Source of the DNA: an uncultured Clostridia bacterium
Lineage (GTDB): Bacteria > Bacillota > Clostridia > Oscillospirales > Butyricicoccaceae
Reading direction: 5' to 3'
DNA: 11,570 nucleotides
Assembly: GCA_947856675.1 (NCBI GenBank)
Contig: CANUCM010000118.1
Location: 1-11,570 of the forward strand
The notes beneath the pieces were generated by a model, which did no database searches, was not told the origin of the DNA, and saw only the letters and a program-made list of their open reading frames with translations. This document shows positions 6,390 through 11,570 of this stretch, in pieces. A program made the translations under genes and the position numbers. Position 1 is the stretch's first letter, and each line of letters begins with the position of its first letter.

Positions 6390-7235
6390 ATGGGTATTAA
6401 AATCATTGCGGACAGCTGCTGCGATCTCCCCGGCTTTTATGAAAACGACTGGGGCGTCACCCTGATTCCCCTGAAAATCACCGTCGACAGCACAACGTAC
6501 ACCGACGACGGCAGCATCGATACCCTCGGGCTTATCGACCATATGCGCACCTCCCCCTCCAGCCCTTCCACCGCGTGCCCTTCCCCCTCTGATTACGCCG
6601 ACGCCATGAGCGGCGAAGATGACGTATTTGTCGTGACATTGTCCTCCAAGCTCAGCGGCTCCTACCAGAGCGCGCGGGCCGGCGCCGAAATGAAAAGCGG
6701 CTCGGGCCGTGTCCACGTCATCGATTCCCAGAGCGCCAGCGCCGGAGAGGTTCTGCTCGTCCGCAACCTGCTGCGCATGGTCAGGGACGGCCTGAGCTTT
6801 TCAGAGATTTCCGTGCGCGCAGAAAAACTCGCCGACGACATGAAAACCTTTTTCGTGCTTCAGTCGCTTGATAACCTCATCAAGGCCGGACGCATCAACC
6901 GCCTTGTCGGCCAGCTCGCCTCCATTCTTCACATGCGCCCCATTATGGGCGAAGACGGCGCCGGCAGCATCGTGCTGCTGGAAAAAGCCCGCGGCACCCA
7001 GAACGCCCTGCGCCGCCTGGCGGAAATCGTGGTGGACACCGCCGAAAAAGCCGCGGCGTCCATTCCCGCCCGCGACACCCTGGTCATCGCCCACTGCAAC
7101 TGCCTGGAACGGGCACAGGGCCTGCGGGAACAAATCCTGCGCACCTCCCGCGTCATTCGCGAAGTGCTTGTCGTGCCCACGGGCGGCCTGAGCACTGTAT
7201 ATGCAAACGACGGCGGCATTGTCATCGGTTACTGA
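6390..7235 (+). CDS. DegV family protein (FakB-like fatty-acid-binding)
   Basis: 281 aa, the normal DegV size. AAAGGAG lies about 11 bases before the ATG. DegV/FakB marks visible in order: IIADSCCDLP (5-14), the PSP segment (TACPSPSDY, 61-69), LSSKLSGSYQSAR (84-96), VIDSQSASAG (110-119), LDNLIKAGRI (160-169) and the glycine-rich end GGIVIGY. Known FakB proteins bind a fatty acid and present it to the FakA kinase for phosphorylation. FakA is not in this window, so the lipid partner is unknown and a direct metabolic role is inferred only from the family. It shares a transcript with marR and ends at a bidirectional terminator. Confidence 0.9.
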   Translation: MGIKIIADSCCDLPGFYENDWGVTLIPLKITVDSTTYTDDGSIDTLGLIDHMRTSPSSPSTACPSPSDYADAMSGEDDVFVVTLSSKLSGSYQSARAGAEMKSGSGRVHVIDSQSASAGEVLLVRNLLRMVRDGLSFSEISVRAEKLADDMKTFFVLQSLDNLIKAGRINRLVGQLASILHMRPIMGEDGAGSIVLLEKARGTQNALRRLAEIVVDTAEKAAASIPARDTLVIAHCNCLERAQGLREQILRTSRVIREVLVVPTGGLSTVYANDGGIVIGY

Positions 7236-7247
7236 GCCTTCCGGCAT

Positions 7248-7287
7248 AAAAAAACGCAGAAGCTTTTCGCTTCTGCGTTTTTGTTTT
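7248..7287. terminator. Bidirectional terminator between degV and argF
   Basis: AAAAACGCAGAAGC (7250-7263) pairs perfectly over 14 bases with GCTTCTGCGTTTTT (7269-7282) around loop TTTTC. T-runs follow on both strands (TTTTTGTTTT at 7278-7287 on plus; seven Ts opposite 7248-7254 on minus). It stops both convergent transcripts; the argF stop codon (7287-7289) touches its edge. Confidence 0.93.
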
Positions 7288-8207
7288 CAGCGCACGGTTG
7301 TCTTTCCGCCCAGCAGCCGCACAAGCACGGCTTTCTGTGCGTGCAGCCGGTTTTCCGCCTCCTCGAAAATCTCGCCGGCATGGGCGTCAAAAACTTCTTT
7401 TGTAATTTCCTCGCCGAGATGCGCCGGCAGGCAGTGCAGCACCATGCAGTCTTTTGCCGCCTTTTCCATCAGCTGCCTGTTAATCTGGAACCCTTCAAAG
7501 CGCGCGGCGCGCTCCGCTGCCTCGCTCTCCTGCCCCATAGACGCCCAGACGTCGGTTATCAGCACGTCAGCGCCCTCTGCGGCATCAGGCACACTGTCAG
7601 TCCAGGAAAAATCTTTGAACTGCTGGGCAAACGCCATGACGTCCGCATGCGGCTTATCCGTGGCCGGCGTCGCTGCGGACACCTTCATGCCCACTTTGAG
7701 CGCCCCGACAATCAGCGAGTTTGCCATGTTGTTGCCGTCTCCGATGTAGCAAAGCTTTAGCCCCTCAAGCCCGCTCTTGACTTCGCGGATGGTCATGAGA
7801 TCCGCCAGCACCTGACAGGGGTGGCAGTAGTCGGTCAGGCCGTTGATAATGGGAATGGAGCCGTACTCTGCAAGAGTTTCCACTTCTTCCTGCGCAAAGG
7901 TACGGATCATGATGCCGTCCAGATAACGGGACAGCACCCGTGCCGTATCCGACGCCGGCTCCCCGCGCCCGATCTGAAGGTCCCTCGCGCTCAAAAACAG
8001 GGCATTTCCGCCAAGCTGGTACATTCCCACCTCAAACGACACCCTCGTCCGCGTCGACGCCTTTTCAAAGATCATGCCCAGTGTCTTGCCCTGCAGCACC
8101 GGATGCGGTATACCGTGGTGCGTTTCATACTTGAGCTGATCGGCCAGATTGAGAATTTCTATGATCTCCTGGGCGGACAAATCCGCCATTTTCAGCAGGT
8201 GTTTCAT
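7287..8207 (-). CDS. argF: Ornithine carbamoyltransferase
   Basis: 306 aa from the ATG at 8207, with AAAGGAAG eight bases upstream; upstream in-frame residues lack family similarity and overlap argB. Catalyses carbamoyl phosphate plus ornithine to citrulline, in the cytoplasm. Carbamoyl-phosphate site STRTR (51-55) and HPCQ (129-132), the ornithine-side DVWASMGQE (219-227) and the HCLPAH loop (258-263) are all present; these last two mark an ornithine rather than aspartate enzyme. FLSARDLQIGRGEPASDTAR (71-90) is also typical. Second gene of an argB-argF unit, 34 bases behind argB, probably co-transcribed and under the same ARG-box control. Confidence 0.95.
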   Translation of the reverse strand: MKHLLKMADLSAQEIIEILNLADQLKYETHHGIPHPVLQGKTLGMIFEKASTRTRVSFEVGMYQLGGNALFLSARDLQIGRGEPASDTARVLSRYLDGIMIRTFAQEEVETLAEYGSIPIINGLTDYCHPCQVLADLMTIREVKSGLEGLKLCYIGDGNNMANSLIVGALKVGMKVSAATPATDKPHADVMAFAQQFKDFSWTDSVPDAAEGADVLITDVWASMGQESEAAERAARFEGFQINRQLMEKAAKDCMVLHCLPAHLGEEITKEVFDAHAGEIFEEAENRLHAQKAVLVRLLGGKTTVR

Positions 8208-8241
8208 TACCGGTTCTTCCTTTCGCTTTTGCCTTGTGTTT

Positions 8242-9090
8242 TTAAATGAACATGGTTCCGATGCCCTTGTCAGAGAGCATCTCAATCAAAATGGAATGGC
8301 GGATGCGCCCGTCGATAATAAACGCTTTTTTCACGCCCCGGCGCACCGCTTCCACGCAGCAGCGGCTCTTTGACACCATGCCCCCGCTGATAACCCCTTT
8401 GTGAATCAGGCCCGGTACATCGCTGACATTGACCTGTGCAATCAGGGTGTTTTCATCGGCTGCATCCGTCAAAATCCCCCGGGCATCCGCCAAAAGAATG
8501 ACATTTTCCGCTTTCAGCGCCGCCGCAATGGCCGCCGATGCCATATCGGCATCCACGCTGCACGCGTTCATGCCCTGATCGACTCCCGTCGCGGCAATTA
8601 CGGGAATGTATCCCGCCTCAAGCAAGTCGCTGACCGGCTTGACGCACACGCTCTCAATCTCGCCGGAAAACTCTCCGTTTTCCGCCGATTTCACTTTGAG
8701 CATACCGCCGTCCACCCCGCACAGGCCGACCGCATTGCCGCCGCAGCTGTTGAGCAGCTTGACCAGCGTCTTGTTGGTTTTGCCCGCGAGCACCATCTGG
8801 GAAATCTCGGCTGTTTCCGCATCCACCTGCCGTACCCCCGCTGCAAACTGAGGAGTTTTTCCCATACGCAGCAGCACGCTGGATACGTCGGGGCCCTCTC
8901 CGTGCACCAAAACCACCTTGACGCCGACAAGCGACAGCAGCACAAGATCGCTCATGACATCGGCCGTCAGGGCGCTGTCCACCATGGCATTGCCGCCGTA
9001 TTTGACGACCACGACTTTCCCTGCATATTCCCTGATATAAGGCAGCGCCTGAATTAAGACCTGCGCCCGCTCTTCATGTGAAATATTCAT
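8242..9090 (-). CDS. argB: Acetylglutamate kinase (divergent active site)
   Basis: 282 aa. The ATG at 9090 follows AAGGAGG with an eight-base gap. ArgB phosphorylates N-acetylglutamate in arginine synthesis. The amino-acid-kinase fold is clear: VVVKYGGNAM (27-36) with Lys30, MVLAGKTNKTLVKLLNSCGG (99-118), VGLCGVDGG, a nucleotide-side segment VILLADARGI (197-206), GGMVSK (236-241) with Lys241, and the C-terminal GRIRHSILIEMLSDKGIGTM (261-280). Three points differ from usual ArgB: HGGGP reads HGEGP (Glu65), the Asn of the NxNAD segment reads SVDAD (178-182), and GGMIPK reads GGMVSK. The catalytic Lys30, Arg87, Asp182 and Lys241 appear kept. Context (argF downstream, ARG boxes upstream) supports ArgB, although a changed substrate cannot be excluded. 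Confidence 0.9.
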   Translation of the reverse strand: MNISHEERAQVLIQALPYIREYAGKVVVVKYGGNAMVDSALTADVMSDLVLLSLVGVKVVLVHGEGPDVSSVLLRMGKTPQFAAGVRQVDAETAEISQMVLAGKTNKTLVKLLNSCGGNAVGLCGVDGGMLKVKSAENGEFSGEIESVCVKPVSDLLEAGYIPVIAATGVDQGMNACSVDADMASAAIAAALKAENVILLADARGILTDAADENTLIAQVNVSDVPGLIHKGVISGGMVSKSRCCVEAVRRGVKKAFIIDGRIRHSILIEMLSDKGIGTMFI

Positions 9091-9111
9091 ATTCGGGTCC
9101 TCCTTGGCTTA

Positions 9112-9149
9112 ACTGAATATTTTCTCGTTGATACTAATAATTATACATT
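9112..9149 (-). promoter_or_regulatory. Tandem ARG boxes (ArgR/AhrC operator) of argBF
   Basis: Two 18-base minus-strand sites resemble the ARG box WNTGAATWWWWATTCANW. AATGTATAATTATTAGTA (9149-9132) and AACGAGAAAATATTCAGT (9129-9112) each match at 15 of 18 positions by my count. They are two bases apart, close to the two- or three-base spacing known for paired ARG boxes, and the upstream one covers the -10 element. This predicts arginine-dependent repression by an ArgR/AhrC hexamer, which is not encoded in this window. Confidence 0.65.
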
Positions 9150-9167
9150 CAAACGCGCGAAAATCAA
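9140..9167 (-). promoter_or_regulatory. Promoter of argBF
   Basis: On the minus strand TTGATT (9167-9162), a 16-base spacer and a perfect TATAAT (9145-9140). The -10 lies within the first ARG box. The predicted start is near 9133, giving a leader of about 43 bases before argB. Confidence 0.7.
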
Positions 9168-9206
9168 CCCTCTTTGGCCGGGAAGTCATTTTTCTGCGGA
9201 TTGAAT

Positions 9207-9235
9207 AAAAAATACCGCGTCAAAAGACGCGGTAT
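9207..9235 (-). terminator. Intrinsic terminator behind the ComB-like gene
   Basis: On the minus strand ATACCGCGTC (9235-9226) pairs perfectly with GACGCGGTAT (9221-9212) around loop TTTT, followed by a T-run (9211-9207). It begins about ten bases after the ComB-like stop codon and shields the argBF promoter from read-through. Confidence 0.88.
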
Positions 9236-9244
9236 CGGTATTTT

Positions 9245-9952
9245 TCACAAGGGCAGCTGCACTGAAACCGGCTCTGTATAAATATCGCCGTTTTCATCGC
9301 GCCGCACGGGCAATGCAAAAGAAAAGCGGTCAAAAGCCAGCGAAAGCCAAAAATCCTCCTGCGGCGCAGAGTCCTGGCTTTCTGCGCGGAAAAACCGGGC
9401 GCCATCCCCCGCCTGCAGACGTTCGGCCGCCCCCCGGGTATCAAAGGGCCTGCCTTCCAAAAGGGCTTTGAGGTACTGCGCGCACAAAAGATCTTCCTCC
9501 GTCGGCGTCACCCCCGCAAGGCCCATCGCAACAAGGCTGACCTGCCGGGGATTTTTGGCCCGGATGTACTGTGCCGTGGCGCGGGCGTTGACCAGTGCGC
9601 CCAGCAGCAGCTCATCGGCCCGGGCGATCGCCGCAGCCACCCCCTGCGTCCCTGCGCTCGTGGTATGAACCAGGGTTTTGCCCCGCAAGTCGGCTTTCTG
9701 CACCTCAAACGGCGAATTTCCAAAATCAAAGCCGGGCTGTTTGACCCCGCCGCGCTCCCCCGCCAAAAGCAGGTTCGCATCTTCACGCTTGCGGCGGTAT
9801 GCCTGCTCAATGTCACCCACAGGGTAGATGCGCCGGGCCCCGCTTCCGAAAGCGTAGCTTTCCATTGTAAACGCGCGGAAAACATCAATGATGACAACGG
9901 TTCCCCACGCCTGCCGGGCTCCCTCAAGCAATTCATATATTTCCACTTTCAT
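9245..9952 (-). CDS. 2-phosphosulfolactate phosphatase family protein (ComB-like)
   Basis: 235 aa from the ATG at 9952, near the usual family size. Longer in-frame starts are excluded: the ATG at 9970 touches the -10 element, and those further up lie in or beyond the promoter. ComB family motifs in order: VVIIDVFRAFT (19-29), LLAGERGG (62-69), GFDFGNSPFEV (74-84), HTTSAGTQG (96-104) and TPTEEDLLCA (149-158). Known members are Mg2+-dependent acid phosphatases that convert 2-phospho-3-sulfolactate to sulfolactate, in coenzyme M synthesis in archaea and in spore sulfolactate in some Bacillus. No comA, comC or comDE partner is in the window, so the substrate is not certain. Divergent from an aminotransferase gene. 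Confidence 0.85.
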   Translation of the reverse strand: MKVEIYELLEGARQAWGTVVIIDVFRAFTMESYAFGSGARRIYPVGDIEQAYRRKREDANLLLAGERGGVKQPGFDFGNSPFEVQKADLRGKTLVHTTSAGTQGVAAAIARADELLLGALVNARATAQYIRAKNPRQVSLVAMGLAGVTPTEEDLLCAQYLKALLEGRPFDTRGAAERLQAGDGARFFRAESQDSAPQEDFWLSLAFDRFSFALPVRRDENGDIYTEPVSVQLPL

Positions 9953-9971
9953 ATTGTCAATCACCCGCATT

Positions 9972-10000
9972 ATTGTAGCGCTGCCGGCGCGCAAAATCAA
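9972..10000 (-). promoter_or_regulatory. Promoter of the ComB-like gene
   Basis: On the minus strand TTGATT (10000-9995), a 17-base spacer and TACAAT (9977-9972). The start near 9965 leaves a very short leader with GGGTGA before the ATG at 9952. Its -35 lies only four bases from the -35 of the divergent aminotransferase promoter. Confidence 0.65.
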
Positions 10001-10004
10001 GCGC

Positions 10005-10033
10005 TGGACATTTTTTCTTTTGTCTGCTACACT
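10005..10033 (+). promoter_or_regulatory. Promoter of the aminotransferase gene
   Basis: TGGACA (10005-10010), a 17-base spacer and TACACT (10028-10033) preceded by TGC, giving an extended -10. The predicted start is near 10040, about 30 bases before the ATG. Confidence 0.6.
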
Positions 10034-10070
10034 AAAACCATAAAATTCTATACGAAAGCAAGGGAATAGC

Positions 10071-11177
10071 ATGCAATACAAACTCAGAGACAGCCTTGTT
10101 TCCGTGGCCAAGGTAAGCTACGCCAAAGAAGACGAAGCCGAAAGTCACGAAAGCTTTTCCATCGACTGCAGCGCCGGCTCCAACCCGTTTCTTATGCCAG
10201 ACGCAGCCAAAAAGGCCATCACCCAGGCTACGATCGCACAGGTGAACCTGTATCCGCACTACAGCGGCCTGAAAAAAGCCATTTGCCGCAGTCTTTCCGC
10301 CTCGGCCTCGCTTTCTCCCAAAAACCTTTTGCTGACGGCCGGCTCCATTGACGGCATATCCCTTGTGCTGACCGCGTTTTCACGGCCCGGCGCACGCACG
10401 CTGGGCGTATGCCCCCAGTTTTCCGACTATATGTCCTGCTCCAAGCTGCTCGGGTACGAATACCTCGCAGCCCCGCTGTGCACGCAAAACGGCCTTGCCT
10501 TTGACAAAAACGCCGTGCTGAGCCGCATCGACAGCAGCCTCAGCCTGGTTTATATTGACAACCCCAACAATCCCACCGGCCAGATGATCCCTCTGGGCGT
10601 GCTGAAGGAAATCGCTCTGGCCGCCCGGGAGCATGGCGCGTGCCTGATTATCGACGAAGCCTATGGCGATTATATGCCGGAAGAAAACTTTGCTGCCCCG
10701 CTGATTGGCGAGCTGGACAACGTTATCGTTCTTCGCACCTTCTCCAAAGGCTGGGGACTGGCCGGACTGCGCGCCGGCTACGTCATTGCCTCCGAGGAAA
10801 TGATCGGCGTTTTGAGCAAGCTGTCCAACCCGTATGTCATTTCCGAGCCTGCGCGGATCGTCTGCGAGGCTGCGCTGAGCGATCCCCTGTTCCTTCAGGG
10901 CTGCCGCCAAAGCATCGCCGCCCGCAAAGCCGCCCTGCGCAAAGCGCTGTGCGGCAAGCTGTCCATGGCCAAAACCGAGGATGCCGTGCCCATCTGCCTG
11001 CTGATTCACGAGGACCCCGGCTGCGATTTGCAGAAAGTGTTTGCCTCGCACGGCGTTTCGGTAGTTTCCGGCTCTGATTTCCTTTCTCTTTCCGGCAACA
11101 GCGTACGGCTCCGCCTTCCCGATCCTGCGCAGTTTGACGAGCTGCTGGACATTGTGCGAACCATCGACCGGTGCTGA
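10071..11177 (+). CDS. Class I/II PLP-dependent aminotransferase (HisC/CobD-like)
   Basis: 368 aa. AGGGA lies five bases before the ATG. Fold-type I aminotransferase marks are present: SAGSNPFLMP (34-43), a YPHYSGLKKAI segment (61-71), NPNNPTG (164-170), IIDEAYGDY (193-201), and TFSKGWGLAGLRAGY (223-237) with Lys226 as the likely PLP Schiff base. A late arginine in NSVRLRLPDP (343-352) is the usual carboxylate-binding residue. The set fits histidinol-phosphate aminotransferases and threonine-phosphate decarboxylases (CobD), which share this fold; no his or cob gene is adjacent, so I give no symbol. The divergent ComB-like gene suggests a related substrate, perhaps a phosphorylated or sulfonated three-carbon acid, but this is inference. 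Confidence 0.88.
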   Translation: MQYKLRDSLVSVAKVSYAKEDEAESHESFSIDCSAGSNPFLMPDAAKKAITQATIAQVNLYPHYSGLKKAICRSLSASASLSPKNLLLTAGSIDGISLVLTAFSRPGARTLGVCPQFSDYMSCSKLLGYEYLAAPLCTQNGLAFDKNAVLSRIDSSLSLVYIDNPNNPTGQMIPLGVLKEIALAAREHGACLIIDEAYGDYMPEENFAAPLIGELDNVIVLRTFSKGWGLAGLRAGYVIASEEMIGVLSKLSNPYVISEPARIVCEAALSDPLFLQGCRQSIAARKAALRKALCGKLSMAKTEDAVPICLLIHEDPGCDLQKVFASHGVSVVSGSDFLSLSGNSVRLRLPDPAQFDELLDIVRTIDRC

Positions 11178-11247
11178 ACCGGCCCTGCAAAAAAGCCCGC
11201 CTTAAGGGGCGTCCCCACAGGGACAACATCTAAAACCGTTTCAGAGC

Positions 11248-11288
11248 AAAAGGACTGTCACAGATTATTGCTGTGACAGTCCTTTTTT
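11248..11288 (+). terminator. Intrinsic terminator behind the aminotransferase gene; intron target
   Basis: AAAAGGACTGTCACAG (11248-11263) pairs perfectly over 16 bases with CTGTGACAGTCCTTTT (11271-11286) around a seven-base loop, followed by TT. The stretch 11178-11247 between the gene and this stem holds only small competing GC hairpins, for example GGGG(CGT)CCCC at 11206-11216 against GTCCC(CACA)GGGAC at 11211-11224; I see no gene there. The group IIC intron starts four bases after it. Confidence 0.93.
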
Positions 11289-11291
11289 ATG

Positions 11292-11570
11292 GTGCGCCTG
11301 GCGGCGCACGTTTCTTAAGGGTGCAAGTCCCAAATCCGCCCGGTAGCGGGAAGGATATAACCGAAGGCAGGGGTGTCCATCGTGAGGTGGAATCTGAAGG
11401 AAGCCGGATGTGGGGAACCTACTAACCTACAGGCAAACCTCTGGTCTGACGAACAGAAACCGCATATAAGGCTGTACATGAGGGTAAGTCTGCATATCAA
11501 GATGAAGCCCAATAGCTACACGGAATCATGTGCAGTAGATACGGCAGATGGATGGAGGGAAAGAAACGTG
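11292..11570 (+). mobile_element. Group IIC intron, 5' part (domain I), truncated by the window end
   Basis: The element opens with the group II 5' consensus GTGCG and a first hairpin GTGCGCC/GGCGCAC (11292-11298, 11303-11309). Further along it shows the order of conserved class IIC domain I blocks: AAGGGTGCAAGTCCC, GGGGTGTCC, GTGGAATCTGAAGGAAGC, GGCAAACCTCTGGTCTGACG, CATATAAGGCT and GCAGATGGATGGAGGGAAAG. From memory these follow the Oceanobacillus iheyensis IIC ribozyme block for block. The EBS1 loop (GCATATCA inside GTCT/AGAT, about 11489-11503) holds CATA (11493-11496), which pairs with exon bases TATG (11288-11291), fixing the boundary. Placement just behind an intrinsic terminator is the known target choice of class C introns. 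Domains II-VI and a reverse transcriptase gene would lie beyond the window. Confidence 0.9.

Noticed and set aside
8401..9057. A 218-codon plus-strand frame across argB
   Set aside because: Antisense shadow of argB with no initiation signals or recognisable domain.
9953..10111. N-terminal extension of the ComB-like gene up to 10111
   Set aside because: It would run through both divergent promoters and into the start of the aminotransferase gene; the ATG at 9952 gives normal family length.
10380..11051. A 223-codon minus-strand frame across the aminotransferase gene
   Set aside because: Antisense shadow; the plus-strand gene carries all the PLP motifs.
11178..11247. Possible riboswitch or attenuator behind the aminotransferase gene
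   Set aside because: Only short competing GC hairpins are visible and no downstream gene precedes the terminator, so there is nothing for a riboswitch to control.
11315..11512. A 65-codon minus-strand frame inside the intron
   Set aside because: It lies antisense to structured ribozyme domain I, whose conserved RNA blocks explain the sequence.

Overview
The window looks like chromosomal DNA from a GC-rich Gram-positive anaerobe of the Clostridia (Firmicutes/Bacillota, perhaps Oscillospiraceae-like). Grounds: strong GGAGG-type ribosome binding sites, sigma-A type promoters, an S-layer-homology protein, a DegV family protein, MATE/MarR genes and Clostridia-style intrinsic terminators. The genus is not identifiable from the sequence. 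Most of the window is ordinary housekeeping and metabolic DNA. I see no defence locus, CRISPR array or prophage. The only mobile element is the 5' end of a group IIC intron at the right edge.

Layout. (1) 1-224, minus strand: a consensus promoter drives a tRNA locus. It holds a tRNA-Met-like sequence (60 to beyond position 1) and, upstream of it, a second tRNA-Met-like sequence (142 to about 66) whose 3' half is degenerate. (2) 243-4179, minus strand: an operon read prmA, rsmE, an eight-helix membrane protein, then a secreted transglutaminase-like/SLH protein. Promoters lie in front of prmA and again in front of rsmE. (3) 4285-5833, plus strand: a MATE-family efflux transporter with its own promoter and terminator. 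Its only nearby ATG lies inside the promoter, so it probably starts at a non-AUG codon. (4) 5851-7287, plus strand: marR and degV, with a likely autoregulatory operator, ending at a bidirectional terminator. (5) 7287-9167, minus strand: argB and argF (arginine biosynthesis), behind a promoter covered by two tandem ARG-box-like sites. (6) 9207-11288: a ComB-like phosphatase (minus) and a class I/II PLP aminotransferase (plus), transcribed divergently from back-to-back promoters. (7) 11292-11570: domain I of a group IIC intron, placed directly behind an intrinsic terminator.

How the genes work together. PrmA and RsmE both methylate the translation machinery (protein L11 and 16S rRNA). The two genes behind them encode envelope proteins of unknown role. 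ArgB and ArgF act at the second and sixth steps of arginine synthesis, and the other arg genes must lie elsewhere. The MarR regulator precedes a DegV/FakB-like lipid-binding protein in one transcript and may also sense or control the neighbouring MATE pump, but the sequence does not prove this. The ComB/aminotransferase pair could act in three-carbon sulfonate or phospho-acid metabolism; that is inference from families and arrangement only.

Most useful points for a second look: the non-AUG start of the MATE gene, unusual substrate-site residues in ArgB, tandem ARG boxes, the disrupted tRNA-Met copy, the divergent comB/aminotransferase promoter region, and the IBS1/EBS1 match that fixes the intron boundary.
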